In this document: one piece after another, positions 23,347 to 29,423 of the stretch | Layout: each line of letters starts with the position of its first letter | Position numbering within the stretch: the first letter of the stretch is position 1 | Made by a program: the position numbers and the translations under genes | Notes under the pieces: generated by a model | Databases searched by the model: none | The model's input: the letters and a program-made list of their open reading frames with translations, nothing else | What the model was told of the DNA's origin: nothing | Source: an uncultured Collinsella sp. | GTDB lineage: Bacteria > Actinomycetota > Coriobacteriia > Coriobacteriales > Coriobacteriaceae | Length of the DNA stretch: 29,423 nt | Reading direction: 5' to 3' | NCBI GenBank assembly: GCA_900544725.1 | Contig: UQWK01000024.1 | Location: 1-29,423 of the forward strand

Positions 23347-23742
23347 ATGTCTCACGATATCTGCCCCGATACCGGGGAACCTTGCACTTGCGATGGGTCC
23401 GAGCCTTGTACTTGCGGCTGCGGAGGCTGCGGGCACACCGCGGAAGAGGAAGCGGCCGCCGCGGCGTATCGTGAGGCACACCGCGAAGGCCCGTCCGGTG
23501 ATGCCCTCGACCACGAACGCAAGATCATCGTGTCGTTCGACAGCACCTTCGATGTGATGGAATGCGAGCAACTGTGCCTTGCCGCCGGTGTGCCCGGGCG
23601 CATCATGCCGCTGCCCGGCTCCATCACCGCCGGCTGCGGCCTGTGCTGGGTCATGCCGTTCTCGGGCGATGCCCTCGCCGCCTTCCGCGCCGCCACCGAG
23701 GGCCGCGTAACCCCCGCCGACTACCACCAGCTCGTCCTCTAG
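23347..23742 (+). CDS. Cys-rich protein with DUF3343 (putative Se/S carrier-like) domain
   Basis: This 131-residue protein has two parts. The N-terminal 30 residues hold seven cysteines (6, 13, 15, 21, 23, 25, 28), including an EPCTC repeat, and end in a glycine-rich GCGGCGH. After an acidic, alanine-rich linker, residues of about 62-110 resemble the DUF3343 family (listed as putative Se/S carrier): ECEQLCLAAGVPGRIMPLP, then SITAGCGLCW. The GCG cysteine is the conserved one. DUF3343 genes co-occur with selenium-dependent molybdenum hydroxylase genes. Its place after mobA, near selABC and an XdhD-type hydroxylase, fits a role in selenium or sulfur delivery to a cofactor. The function is not proven and the metal- or selenium-binding N-terminus is not typical. 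The start at 23347 follows GGGAG by five bases; an ATG at 23335 would be an alternative. Confidence 0.72.
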   Translation: MSHDICPDTGEPCTCDGSEPCTCGCGGCGHTAEEEAAAAAYREAHREGPSGDALDHERKIIVSFDSTFDVMECEQLCLAAGVPGRIMPLPGSITAGCGLCWVMPFSGDALAAFRAATEGRVTPADYHQLVL

Positions 23743-23745
23743 CTA

Positions 23746-23789
23746 CCAAAACCACCACAAAGGTGCCTGTCCCCTTTGTGGTGGTTTGG
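23746..23789. repeat. Intergenic inverted repeat downstream of the DUF3343 gene
   Basis: An 18-base arm (23746-23763) and a 17-base arm (23773-23789) are reverse complements apart from one extra A. They are separated by a nine-base loop, TGCCTGTCC. It starts four bases after the DUF3343 stop codon. No T-tract follows, so it is a weak terminator at best. On the reverse strand it includes GGGGACAGGCACC, which resembles the core of the repeat at the right end of the window and palindromic intergenic elements linked to REP-type transposases in many bacteria. Confidence 0.65.
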
Positions 23790-23920
23790 AACACGTGGAC
23801 GAAACAGGTTTGAAACACGGGTTTTGCGCGTCAGACACTCAAAAACGCTTCTACCTGCATCGTAATCAAAACGAAACATCTGCTCGTCGGCTTATGCGAA
23901 ACTTTGCTGCAACAGTGCGA

Positions 23921-23965
23921 TATTATCCATACTCGATAAAGCTCGCGGCGCATAGGGTGCCGCGA
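23921..23965 (+). promoter_or_regulatory. Upstream region of gdhA with possible -10 and leader hairpin
   Basis: The gap before gdhA (23743-23998) is more AT-rich than the coding sequence. TATTAT at 23921-23926 may be a -10 element, though no convincing -35 is seen at the right spacing. A 7-bp hairpin (TCGCGGC 23943-23949 with GCCGCGA 23959-23965) lies between it and the GGAGGAAG ribosome binding site. The assignment is tentative. Confidence 0.28.
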
Positions 23966-23998
23966 CCAACATTTTCGTTTCCCATCATTGGAGGAAGC

Positions 23999-25354
23999 AT
24001 GAGCTACACGCAGAAAGTTCTCGAAGAGCTCAAGGCCCGCTATCCCGAGCAGCCTGAGTTCATCCAGGCCGCGACCGAGATCCTCGGCACCATCCAGCCG
24101 GCGCTCGACGCCCACCCCGAGTACGAGGAGGCCGCCCTGCTGGAGCGCCTCGTCGAGCCCGAGCGCATCGTCATGTTCCGTGTTCCCTGGGTCGACGACC
24201 AGGGCAAGGTTCAGGTCAACCGCGGCTATCGCGTCGAGTTCAACTCTGCCATTGGACCCTACAAGGGCGGCCTGCGCTTTAACCCGACGGTTACCCTGGG
24301 TATGCTCAAGTTCCTGGGTCTGGAGCAGATTCTCAAGAACAGCCTGACCACCCTTCCCATGGGCGGCGGCAAGGGCGGCTCCGACTTTGACCCCAAGGGC
24401 AAGTCCAACAACGAGATCATGCACTTCTGCCAGTCCTTCATGACCGAGCTCTATCGCCACATTGGCCCCAACACCGACGTTCCCGCCGGCGACCTGGGCG
24501 TTGGCGGCCGCGAGGTTGCCTACCTGTTCGGTCAGTACAAGCGCCTGACTAACGAGTGGACCGGCGTCCTTACCGGCAAGGGCCTCTCCTTTGGCGGCTC
24601 GCTCGCCCGTACCGAGGCCACCGGTTACGGTCTGGTTTACTTTGTGGACGAGTACCTCAAGAGCCGCGGCGAGTCCTTCGAGGGCAAGAACGTCATCGTT
24701 CACGGCTCCGGTAACGTCGCCATCTACGCGGTCCAGAAGGTCGCCCAGCTCGGCGGCAAGGTGTTGGCCTGCTCCGACACCCACGGCTGGGTCGAGGATC
24801 CCGACGGCATCGACTACACCGTGCTCGAGCATGTCTACAACAAGAAGCGCTCCGGCCACGACAAGGGCGTCACGCTCGCCATGTACGTTGACGAGAAGCC
24901 CAACGCCGTGTGGCACGAGGGCGACGGCCGTGGCGTTTGGCAGCTGCCCTGCGACATCGCGCTGCCCTGTGCTCGCGAGAACACGCTGCTGCTCGAGGAC
25001 GCCCAGGCGCTCGTCGCCAACGGCTGCAAGGTGGTCGGCGAGGGCGCGAACATGCCCACGACCATCGAGGCCACGAACTACTTCCAGGAGAACGGCGTCG
25101 CCTTCATGCCCGGTAAGGCTGCTAACGCCGGTGGCGTGCTCGTGTCCGGCCTGGAGATGAGCCAGAACGCCGAGCACCTGTCCTGGACCTTCGAGGAGGT
25201 CGATGGCAAGCTCGAGCAGCTCATGCGCGGCATGTTCCACAACGTGGACGACACCGCCAAGGAGTATGGCCAGGAGGGCAACTTTGTCATGGGCGCCAAC
25301 ATCGCCGGCTTCCTGAAGGTCGCCGACGCCATGCTCGCCCAGGGCGTCTGCTAA
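23999..25354 (+). CDS. gdhA: NADP-type glutamate dehydrogenase
   Basis: It converts 2-oxoglutarate and ammonia to glutamate in the cytoplasm, or the reverse. The 451-residue length and sequence match the hexameric GdhA family (447 in E. coli). Clear motifs are GPYKGGLRF (substrate-binding Lys), LPMGGGKGGSDFDPKGKS (catalytic Lys), PAGDLGVGGREV (catalytic Asp) and the nucleotide-binding GSGNVAIYAVQK. The frame is open upstream to about 23786, but the ATG at 23999 has a GGAGGAAG site immediately before it and fits the usual N-terminus. It has no obvious metabolic link to the formate and selenium genes around it. Its own upstream region and terminator make it a single-gene unit. Cofactor preference is inferred from the family. 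Confidence 0.93.
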   Translation: MSYTQKVLEELKARYPEQPEFIQAATEILGTIQPALDAHPEYEEAALLERLVEPERIVMFRVPWVDDQGKVQVNRGYRVEFNSAIGPYKGGLRFNPTVTLGMLKFLGLEQILKNSLTTLPMGGGKGGSDFDPKGKSNNEIMHFCQSFMTELYRHIGPNTDVPAGDLGVGGREVAYLFGQYKRLTNEWTGVLTGKGLSFGGSLARTEATGYGLVYFVDEYLKSRGESFEGKNVIVHGSGNVAIYAVQKVAQLGGKVLACSDTHGWVEDPDGIDYTVLEHVYNKKRSGHDKGVTLAMYVDEKPNAVWHEGDGRGVWQLPCDIALPCARENTLLLEDAQALVANGCKVVGEGANMPTTIEATNYFQENGVAFMPGKAANAGGVLVSGLEMSQNAEHLSWTFEEVDGKLEQLMRGMFHNVDDTAKEYGQEGNFVMGANIAGFLKVADAMLAQGVC

Positions 25355-25381
25355 ATCTTCGCTCGACATAGCATGTGATGA

Positions 25382-25412
25382 GGCTCCCAGCTATCCGGCT
25401 GGGAGCCTTTTT
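25382..25412 (+). terminator. Intrinsic terminator after gdhA
   Basis: A perfect 10-bp stem, GGCTCCCAGC (25382-25391) with GCTGGGAGCC (25398-25407), has a six-base loop and a T5 run (25408-25412). Confidence 0.92.
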
Positions 25413-25475
25413 CTATGGTGACGATGGCGGCGCCCCCTCGTTTGGTACACTTAAACGTACTGGACAAGTGGAGAG

Positions 25476-26390
25476 ATGGGGGAGAACGTGCTCAAGTTCG
25501 GTACCTACGTCCGTGTTGGAAACGCGGCCGAAGCCTATGAGCTCTTGCAGAAGAACCGCAACAACAAGATTGTGGGCGGCGGCATCTGGATGCGTCTGGG
25601 TTCGCGTCGTGTGGCGACGGCGATTGACCTTTCGGCCTGCGGACTCGATCAGATCGAGGAGACCGAGACCGAGTTTCGCATCGGTGCCATGTGCACCCTG
25701 CGCCAGCTCGAGCGCCATGCCGGGCTCAACGCGCTTGTCAACCATGTCTTTGAGTTCGCCGTCCACGACATCGTGGGCGTGCAGCTGCGCAATACCGCCA
25801 CGGTGGGCGGCAGCATCTACGGCCGCTTTGGCTTCTCGGACGTTCTCTCTGCCTTCCTCGCGCTCGATTCCTATGTTGAGCTGACGGGTGCCGGCCGCGT
25901 GCCGCTCGCCGAGTTCGTTGACATGGGCTACGTGCGCGACGTGATCGAGCACGTCGTGGTCGTTAAGCACGACTACCGCGCGAGCTATGAGGCCGTGCGC
26001 AAGGCCGCGACCGACTTCCCCTCCTTAAACGTCACCGCCGCCTGGTGGGACAACAGCTGGCATGTCACCGTGGGTGCCCGTCCGCTGCGCGCGACCCTGC
26101 TGCAGGGCGCGGCGTGCGGCCTTACCAGCGAGCAGCCTTCCGAGGACGAGCTTCGCGCCCTTGCCGCATCCGTGCGCGCGCTGAGCTACGGCACCAACCT
26201 GTGGGGCTCGGCCGAGTACCGCTGTCGCATCTCGGCGCCGCTTGCCGTGCAGGCCGCGCGCCGCGCCGCCGGCATCGAGCTTTCGGCCGCGCTTGCCCGC
26301 GAGCTCGAGACCGTGCAAGTGCCTAAGTTTGCCACGGACGAGTATTCCTGCCGCCGCGTGCCCGGCGTCGATTCTAGCGAGGTGCGCTAA
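25476..26390 (+). CDS. FAD-binding subunit of a molybdenum hydroxylase (YgfM-like)
   Basis: This 304-residue protein is of the CoxM/XdhB/YgfM family, which relays electrons from the 2Fe-2S centres to FAD. A pyrophosphate-binding segment GGGIWMRLG lies near residues 34-42, and the second FAD motif RNTATVGGSIYGRFGFSD is at about 105-122. E. coli YgfM is about 259 residues; the extra length lies mainly in the C-terminal third, which is basic and alanine-rich. The ATG at 25476 has only a poor upstream site, and a GTG at 25488 preceded by GGGGGAG is an alternative start. The stop overlaps the next ATG by one base (TAATG), so it forms an operon with the large subunit. It starts after the gdhA terminator. 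Confidence 0.83.
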   Translation: MGENVLKFGTYVRVGNAAEAYELLQKNRNNKIVGGGIWMRLGSRRVATAIDLSACGLDQIEETETEFRIGAMCTLRQLERHAGLNALVNHVFEFAVHDIVGVQLRNTATVGGSIYGRFGFSDVLSAFLALDSYVELTGAGRVPLAEFVDMGYVRDVIEHVVVVKHDYRASYEAVRKAATDFPSLNVTAAWWDNSWHVTVGARPLRATLLQGAACGLTSEQPSEDELRALAASVRALSYGTNLWGSAEYRCRISAPLAVQAARRAAGIELSAALARELETVQVPKFATDEYSCRRVPGVDSSEVR

Positions 26391-29221
26391 TGGCTGCCAA
26401 ACTCATCGATCTTTCCTTTACGCTCAACGGCCGCAAGGTCAAGGTTCAGATTGCCCCCGACACGATGCTCTTTGCGCTGCTGCGCGAGCAGGGTTGCGCG
26501 TCGGTGCGCTGTGCCTGCGAAACCACCAACTGCGGCCTGTGCACGGTGTGGCTCGACGGCGACCCGGTGCTGAGCTGCTCGGTTCCCGCCGCCCGCGTTG
26601 AGGGCTGCTCCATCACCACGCTCGAGGGCCTCAAGGCCGAGTCCGAGGCACTGGCCCGCGCAATGGCTGCCGAAGGCGCCGAGCAGTGTGGTTTTTGCGC
26701 CCCCGGCCTTATCATGAACGTGCTGGCGCTTGCCCGCGCCGCCAAGGAGGACCCGAGCCTCGCCGCCACGCGCGAGGAGCTCTCGCGCCAGCTTGCCGGT
26801 AACCTCTGCCGCTGCAGCGGCTACGAGAGCCAACTGCGCGCCATCGTCCGCTTCCTTAACGAGTCTGGCGTGCAGGTGGGCTTTGAGATGCCCGAGCTGC
26901 CGGTCAACGACACCAGCTGCGACGGCGTCACCTACAAGCAGATCACCCACAAGCAGCCTAAGAAGGACTCGAAGGCCCTGCTCGAGGGCCGTCCCGTCTA
27001 CACGGGCGATATGGTGCCCGCCGGCGCGCTCATCGTCAAACTCAAGCGCAGCCCCTATGCCCGTGCCAAGATCCGTTCCATCGACACCTCGCGCGCCCTT
27101 AAGGTGCCCGGCGTCGTGGGCGTTTACACCTACGAGGACGTGCCCAAGCGCCGCTTTACCATTGCCGGCCAGAGCTATCCGCAGCCGAGTCCCTACGACC
27201 GCCTGATCCTCGAGAACCTCGTGCGCTACCAAAACGAGGAGGTGGCGATTGTCGCCGCCGAGACCGAGGAGGCCGCCGACAAGGCGCTCAAGCTCATCAA
27301 AGTCGACTACGAGGTGCTCGAGCCGCTGCTCGACTTTACCCAGGCACTCGATAACGACATCGTGGTCCACCCCGAGGGCGACGTGACCTTTATGTTCCCG
27401 CAGGGCGGCGACGTTGCTCGCAACCTGGTGTGCAGCGGTACCAGCGATTATGGCGATCTGGACGAGGCTTTCGCCCAGAGCGACATCGTCTTTGAGCGAA
27501 CCTACACCAGCCAGGCCACGCAGACCGCGCCCATGGAGACCTTCCGCGCCTTCGCGACGACCGACGCGTTCGGCCGCATCTCGGTGACCACCTCGACGCA
27601 GGTGCCCTTCCACGTGCGCCGCATGGTCGCGCAGTCGCTCGACATTCCGCAGTCGCAGGTGCAGGTCATCAAGCAGCGCATCGGCGGCGGCTTTGGCTCC
27701 AAGCAGACGGGCTGCTGCGAGATCTTCGTGGCGTTCGTGACCCAGCAGACCGGTCGTCCGAGCTACTGCTGCTACACCCGCGAGGAGACCATCACCGCGG
27801 GCAACTCGCGTCACCAGATGCAGATGACCGTCAAGCTGGGCGCCATGAACGACGGCACCATCACGGCCATCGACCTGCACACGTTGTCCAACGCCGGCGC
27901 GTACGGCGAGCATGCCACCACGACAATTGGCCTCTCGGGCCACAAGAGCCTGCCCATCTACAACCATGTGAAGGCGAGCCGCTTTAGGTGGGACGCCGTC
28001 TACACCAACACCAACCGCGGCGGCGCGTATCGCGGCTACGGTGCCACCCAGGGCCAGTTTGCCGTGGAGAGTGCCGTCAACGAGCTCGCCGACATGCTGC
28101 ACATGGACCCCGCCGACCTGCGCCTTAAGAATATGGTGCACGAGGGCGAGGTCATGCCGCAGTACTACAACGAGAAGCTCAACGCCTGCGCACTCGACCG
28201 CTGCCTGCTGCGCGCGATGGACATGATCGGCTGGCGAGACAAGCCACTAGCCGTCGACCTGGGCGACCGCGTGCGTGCTCTGGGATGTGCGCTCACCATG
28301 CAGGGCTCTGGCATTTCCAACGTGGACATCGCCGGCATCGACATGCGCCTGGAAGAGGACGGCTTCATTACCATCGGCACCGGCGCCACCGATAACGGCA
28401 TGGGCGTCGACACGATCCTGGCGCAGATTGCCGCCGAGGAGCTGGGCGTGGAGAGCTCGCTGATCGTGGTGCGCGGCGTAGACACCGACGTGTCGCCGTT
28501 CGACGCCGGTTCGTACGCGAGCTCCGGTACCTACGTGACGGGCCTTGCCGCCAAGAACGCCGCGACCGAGCTGCGCGAGAAGATCTGCGCCAAGGCCGCC
28601 CAGATGTGGGACGTTGACGCCGCCGACGTGGTCTTCGATGGTCAGTACGTGCGACTGTCCGACGAGCGCGCCGCTCGCGAGTGCGGACGCTACCTCACGC
28701 TGCGCGACTTTGCCAACCTGTGCGTCAAGAACATCGCGGGCGGCGACGCGCTGACCTCGCACGCCTCTGCCTGCCTGCCCGTTTCGCCCCCGCCGTTTAT
28801 GGCCGGCATTGCCGAGGTCGAGGTCGACAAGGCCACCGGCAAGGTGACTGTTGTGGATTACGCCGCCGCCGTCGACTGCGGCACCGTGATCAACGAGGCG
28901 CTCGCGCGCGTCCAGGCCGAGGGCGGCATTGCCCAAGGTATCGGCCACGCGCTCTACGAGATCGTCGAGCACGACGATCGCGGCCGCCTGCGCACCGGCA
29001 ACTTTATGAGCTACAAGCTGCCCACGCGCCTGGATATCGGCAGCATTCGCGTGGCCTTTGAGCCGAGTTACGAGCCGACGGGCCCGTTTGGCGCCAAGTC
29101 GATCGGCGAGGTCGTCATCAACACGCCGCTCGCCGCCGTGGCATCGGCCGTCGCACACGCTACCGGCCATCAGGTTCGCTCGCTGCCGATCACGCCGGAG
29201 AAGGCGCTGTTAGGGGAGTAG
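26390..29221 (+). CDS. Fused 2Fe-2S / molybdopterin hydroxylase, XdhD (YgfN)-like
   Basis: This 943-residue enzyme is of the xanthine oxidase family with the iron-sulfur and molybdenum parts in one chain, as in E. coli XdhD (about 956). The plant-type [2Fe-2S] ligands are C43, C48, C51 and C63; the second centre has C100, C103, C140 and C142. The molybdenum domain starts near residue 190 and shows GGGFGSKQTG, AYRGYGATQG and a KSIGE block with Glu907, the expected catalytic glutamate. Family members hydroxylate purines or other N-heterocycles and use FAD from the partner subunit. This subtype is one of those associated with a selenium-dependent molybdenum cofactor, which fits the DUF3343 and Mo-cofactor genes upstream. 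The substrate is not known. The start overlaps the YgfM-like stop. Confidence 0.87.
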   Translation: MAAKLIDLSFTLNGRKVKVQIAPDTMLFALLREQGCASVRCACETTNCGLCTVWLDGDPVLSCSVPAARVEGCSITTLEGLKAESEALARAMAAEGAEQCGFCAPGLIMNVLALARAAKEDPSLAATREELSRQLAGNLCRCSGYESQLRAIVRFLNESGVQVGFEMPELPVNDTSCDGVTYKQITHKQPKKDSKALLEGRPVYTGDMVPAGALIVKLKRSPYARAKIRSIDTSRALKVPGVVGVYTYEDVPKRRFTIAGQSYPQPSPYDRLILENLVRYQNEEVAIVAAETEEAADKALKLIKVDYEVLEPLLDFTQALDNDIVVHPEGDVTFMFPQGGDVARNLVCSGTSDYGDLDEAFAQSDIVFERTYTSQATQTAPMETFRAFATTDAFGRISVTTSTQVPFHVRRMVAQSLDIPQSQVQVIKQRIGGGFGSKQTGCCEIFVAFVTQQTGRPSYCCYTREETITAGNSRHQMQMTVKLGAMNDGTITAIDLHTLSNAGAYGEHATTTIGLSGHKSLPIYNHVKASRFRWDAVYTNTNRGGAYRGYGATQGQFAVESAVNELADMLHMDPADLRLKNMVHEGEVMPQYYNEKLNACALDRCLLRAMDMIGWRDKPLAVDLGDRVRALGCALTMQGSGISNVDIAGIDMRLEEDGFITIGTGATDNGMGVDTILAQIAAEELGVESSLIVVRGVDTDVSPFDAGSYASSGTYVTGLAAKNAATELREKICAKAAQMWDVDAADVVFDGQYVRLSDERAARECGRYLTLRDFANLCVKNIAGGDALTSHASACLPVSPPPFMAGIAEVEVDKATGKVTVVDYAAAVDCGTVINEALARVQAEGGIAQGIGHALYEIVEHDDRGRLRTGNFMSYKLPTRLDIGSIRVAFEPSYEPTGPFGAKSIGEVVINTPLAAVASAVAHATGHQVRSLPITPEKALLGE

Positions 29222-29230
29222 GCGAGCTGG

Positions 29231-29341
29231 GGGTAGCTAATTTGGGACGGGGCCATTTTAGCTACCCCAGCCGTTAATTGGCCAACCATTCGCGCTATCA
29301 GCCGGGGTAGCTAAAATGGCCCCGTCCCAAATTAGCTACCC
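29231..29341. repeat. 38-bp perfect inverted repeat; composite REP-like element
   Basis: The left arm (29231-29268) and right arm (29304-29341) are exact reverse complements, 35 bases apart. Each arm is itself a hairpin, because GGGTAGCTAA at one end pairs with TTAGCTACCC at the other, leaving a core that includes TTTGGGACGGGGCC. This nested layout resembles paired REP units (BIME-like). It lies 9 bases beyond the stop of the XdhD-like gene. It could also stop transcription from either direction, though no T-tract is present. Confidence 0.85.
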
Positions 29342-29423
29342 TTCCCTCCGATGGGCACTCGTGGTGAGGGTTGATTTCCGATCTCAGCCGAACACATTGA
29401 GCTGATGGGCCGTTCCCGCAGCT
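29342..29423. other. Right-edge intergenic sequence, nothing recognised
   Basis: No start codon with a ribosome binding site, RNA gene or strong hairpin is seen in these 82 bases. They probably belong to the flanking intergenic region or the end of a gene outside the window. Confidence 0.4.

Noticed and set aside
23786..23998. Upstream extension of gdhA
   Set aside because: The ATG at 23999 has an ideal ribosome binding site and gives the normal family N-terminus.
1..29423. CRISPR array, phage genes or insertion sequence transposase
   Set aside because: No regularly spaced direct repeats, phage proteins or transposase frames were seen.

Overview
The window is GC-rich actinobacterial DNA. 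Codon use, tight operon spacing and gene content suggest an anaerobic gut member of the Coriobacteriia, with Collinsella the likeliest genus; that name is inferred, not proven. It reads as a formate/hydrogen, molybdenum and selenium island. Nearly everything is on the plus strand except a toxin-antitoxin pair at the left edge.

Layout. (1) 1-725, minus strand: a RelB/DinJ-type antitoxin and a PIN-domain toxin cut by the window edge. (2) 726-1154: an AT-rich divergent intergenic region with an antitoxin operator candidate, a perfect 10-bp-arm inverted repeat and a strongly structured leader next to the hydN ribosome binding site. (3) 1155-16562: a formate hydrogenlyase operon. It contains hydN, selenocysteine-containing fdhF (in-frame TGA at 2165 with a SECIS element), a complete hydrogenase-4 set in the order hyfABCDEFGHI, a hycH/hyfJ-like maturation gene, the hycI protease and a focA/focB formate channel. 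It ends in a strong terminator. (4) 16685-18802: an orphan bis-MGD molybdopterin oxidoreductase. (5) 18879-22544: the Sec decoding machinery, selA and selB (overlapping) and selC, the tRNA-Sec gene. (6) 22699-23742: mobA and a small cysteine-rich Se/S-carrier-like protein (DUF3343 type). (7) 23999-25354: glutamate dehydrogenase with its own terminator. (8) 25476-29221: an FAD subunit and a fused 2Fe-2S/molybdopterin hydroxylase of the YgfM/XdhD type. (9) 29222-29423: a 38-bp perfect inverted repeat and no gene.

How the genes fit together. FocA moves formate. Selenoenzyme FdhF oxidises it to CO2, and HydN and HyfA/HyfH pass the electrons to the membrane-bound group 4 [NiFe] hydrogenase HyfG/HyfI, which reduces protons to H2. 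The antiporter-like subunits HyfB, D and F could couple this to ion movement. HycH and HycI mature the large subunit. SelA, SelB and selC supply and decode the selenocysteine that FdhF needs; selD is not in the window. MobA makes the guanylylated molybdenum cofactor for FdhF and the orphan oxidoreductase. MobA and the DUF3343 protein next to an XdhD-type hydroxylase resemble the gene set linked to selenium-dependent molybdenum hydroxylases, so selenium may be used here in two chemically different ways.

The least explained features are the leader before hydN with mutually exclusive pairings, the cysteine-rich DUF3343 protein, the antitoxin/PIN pairing and a set of long intergenic inverted repeats, two of which share related core motifs with the selC promoter region.
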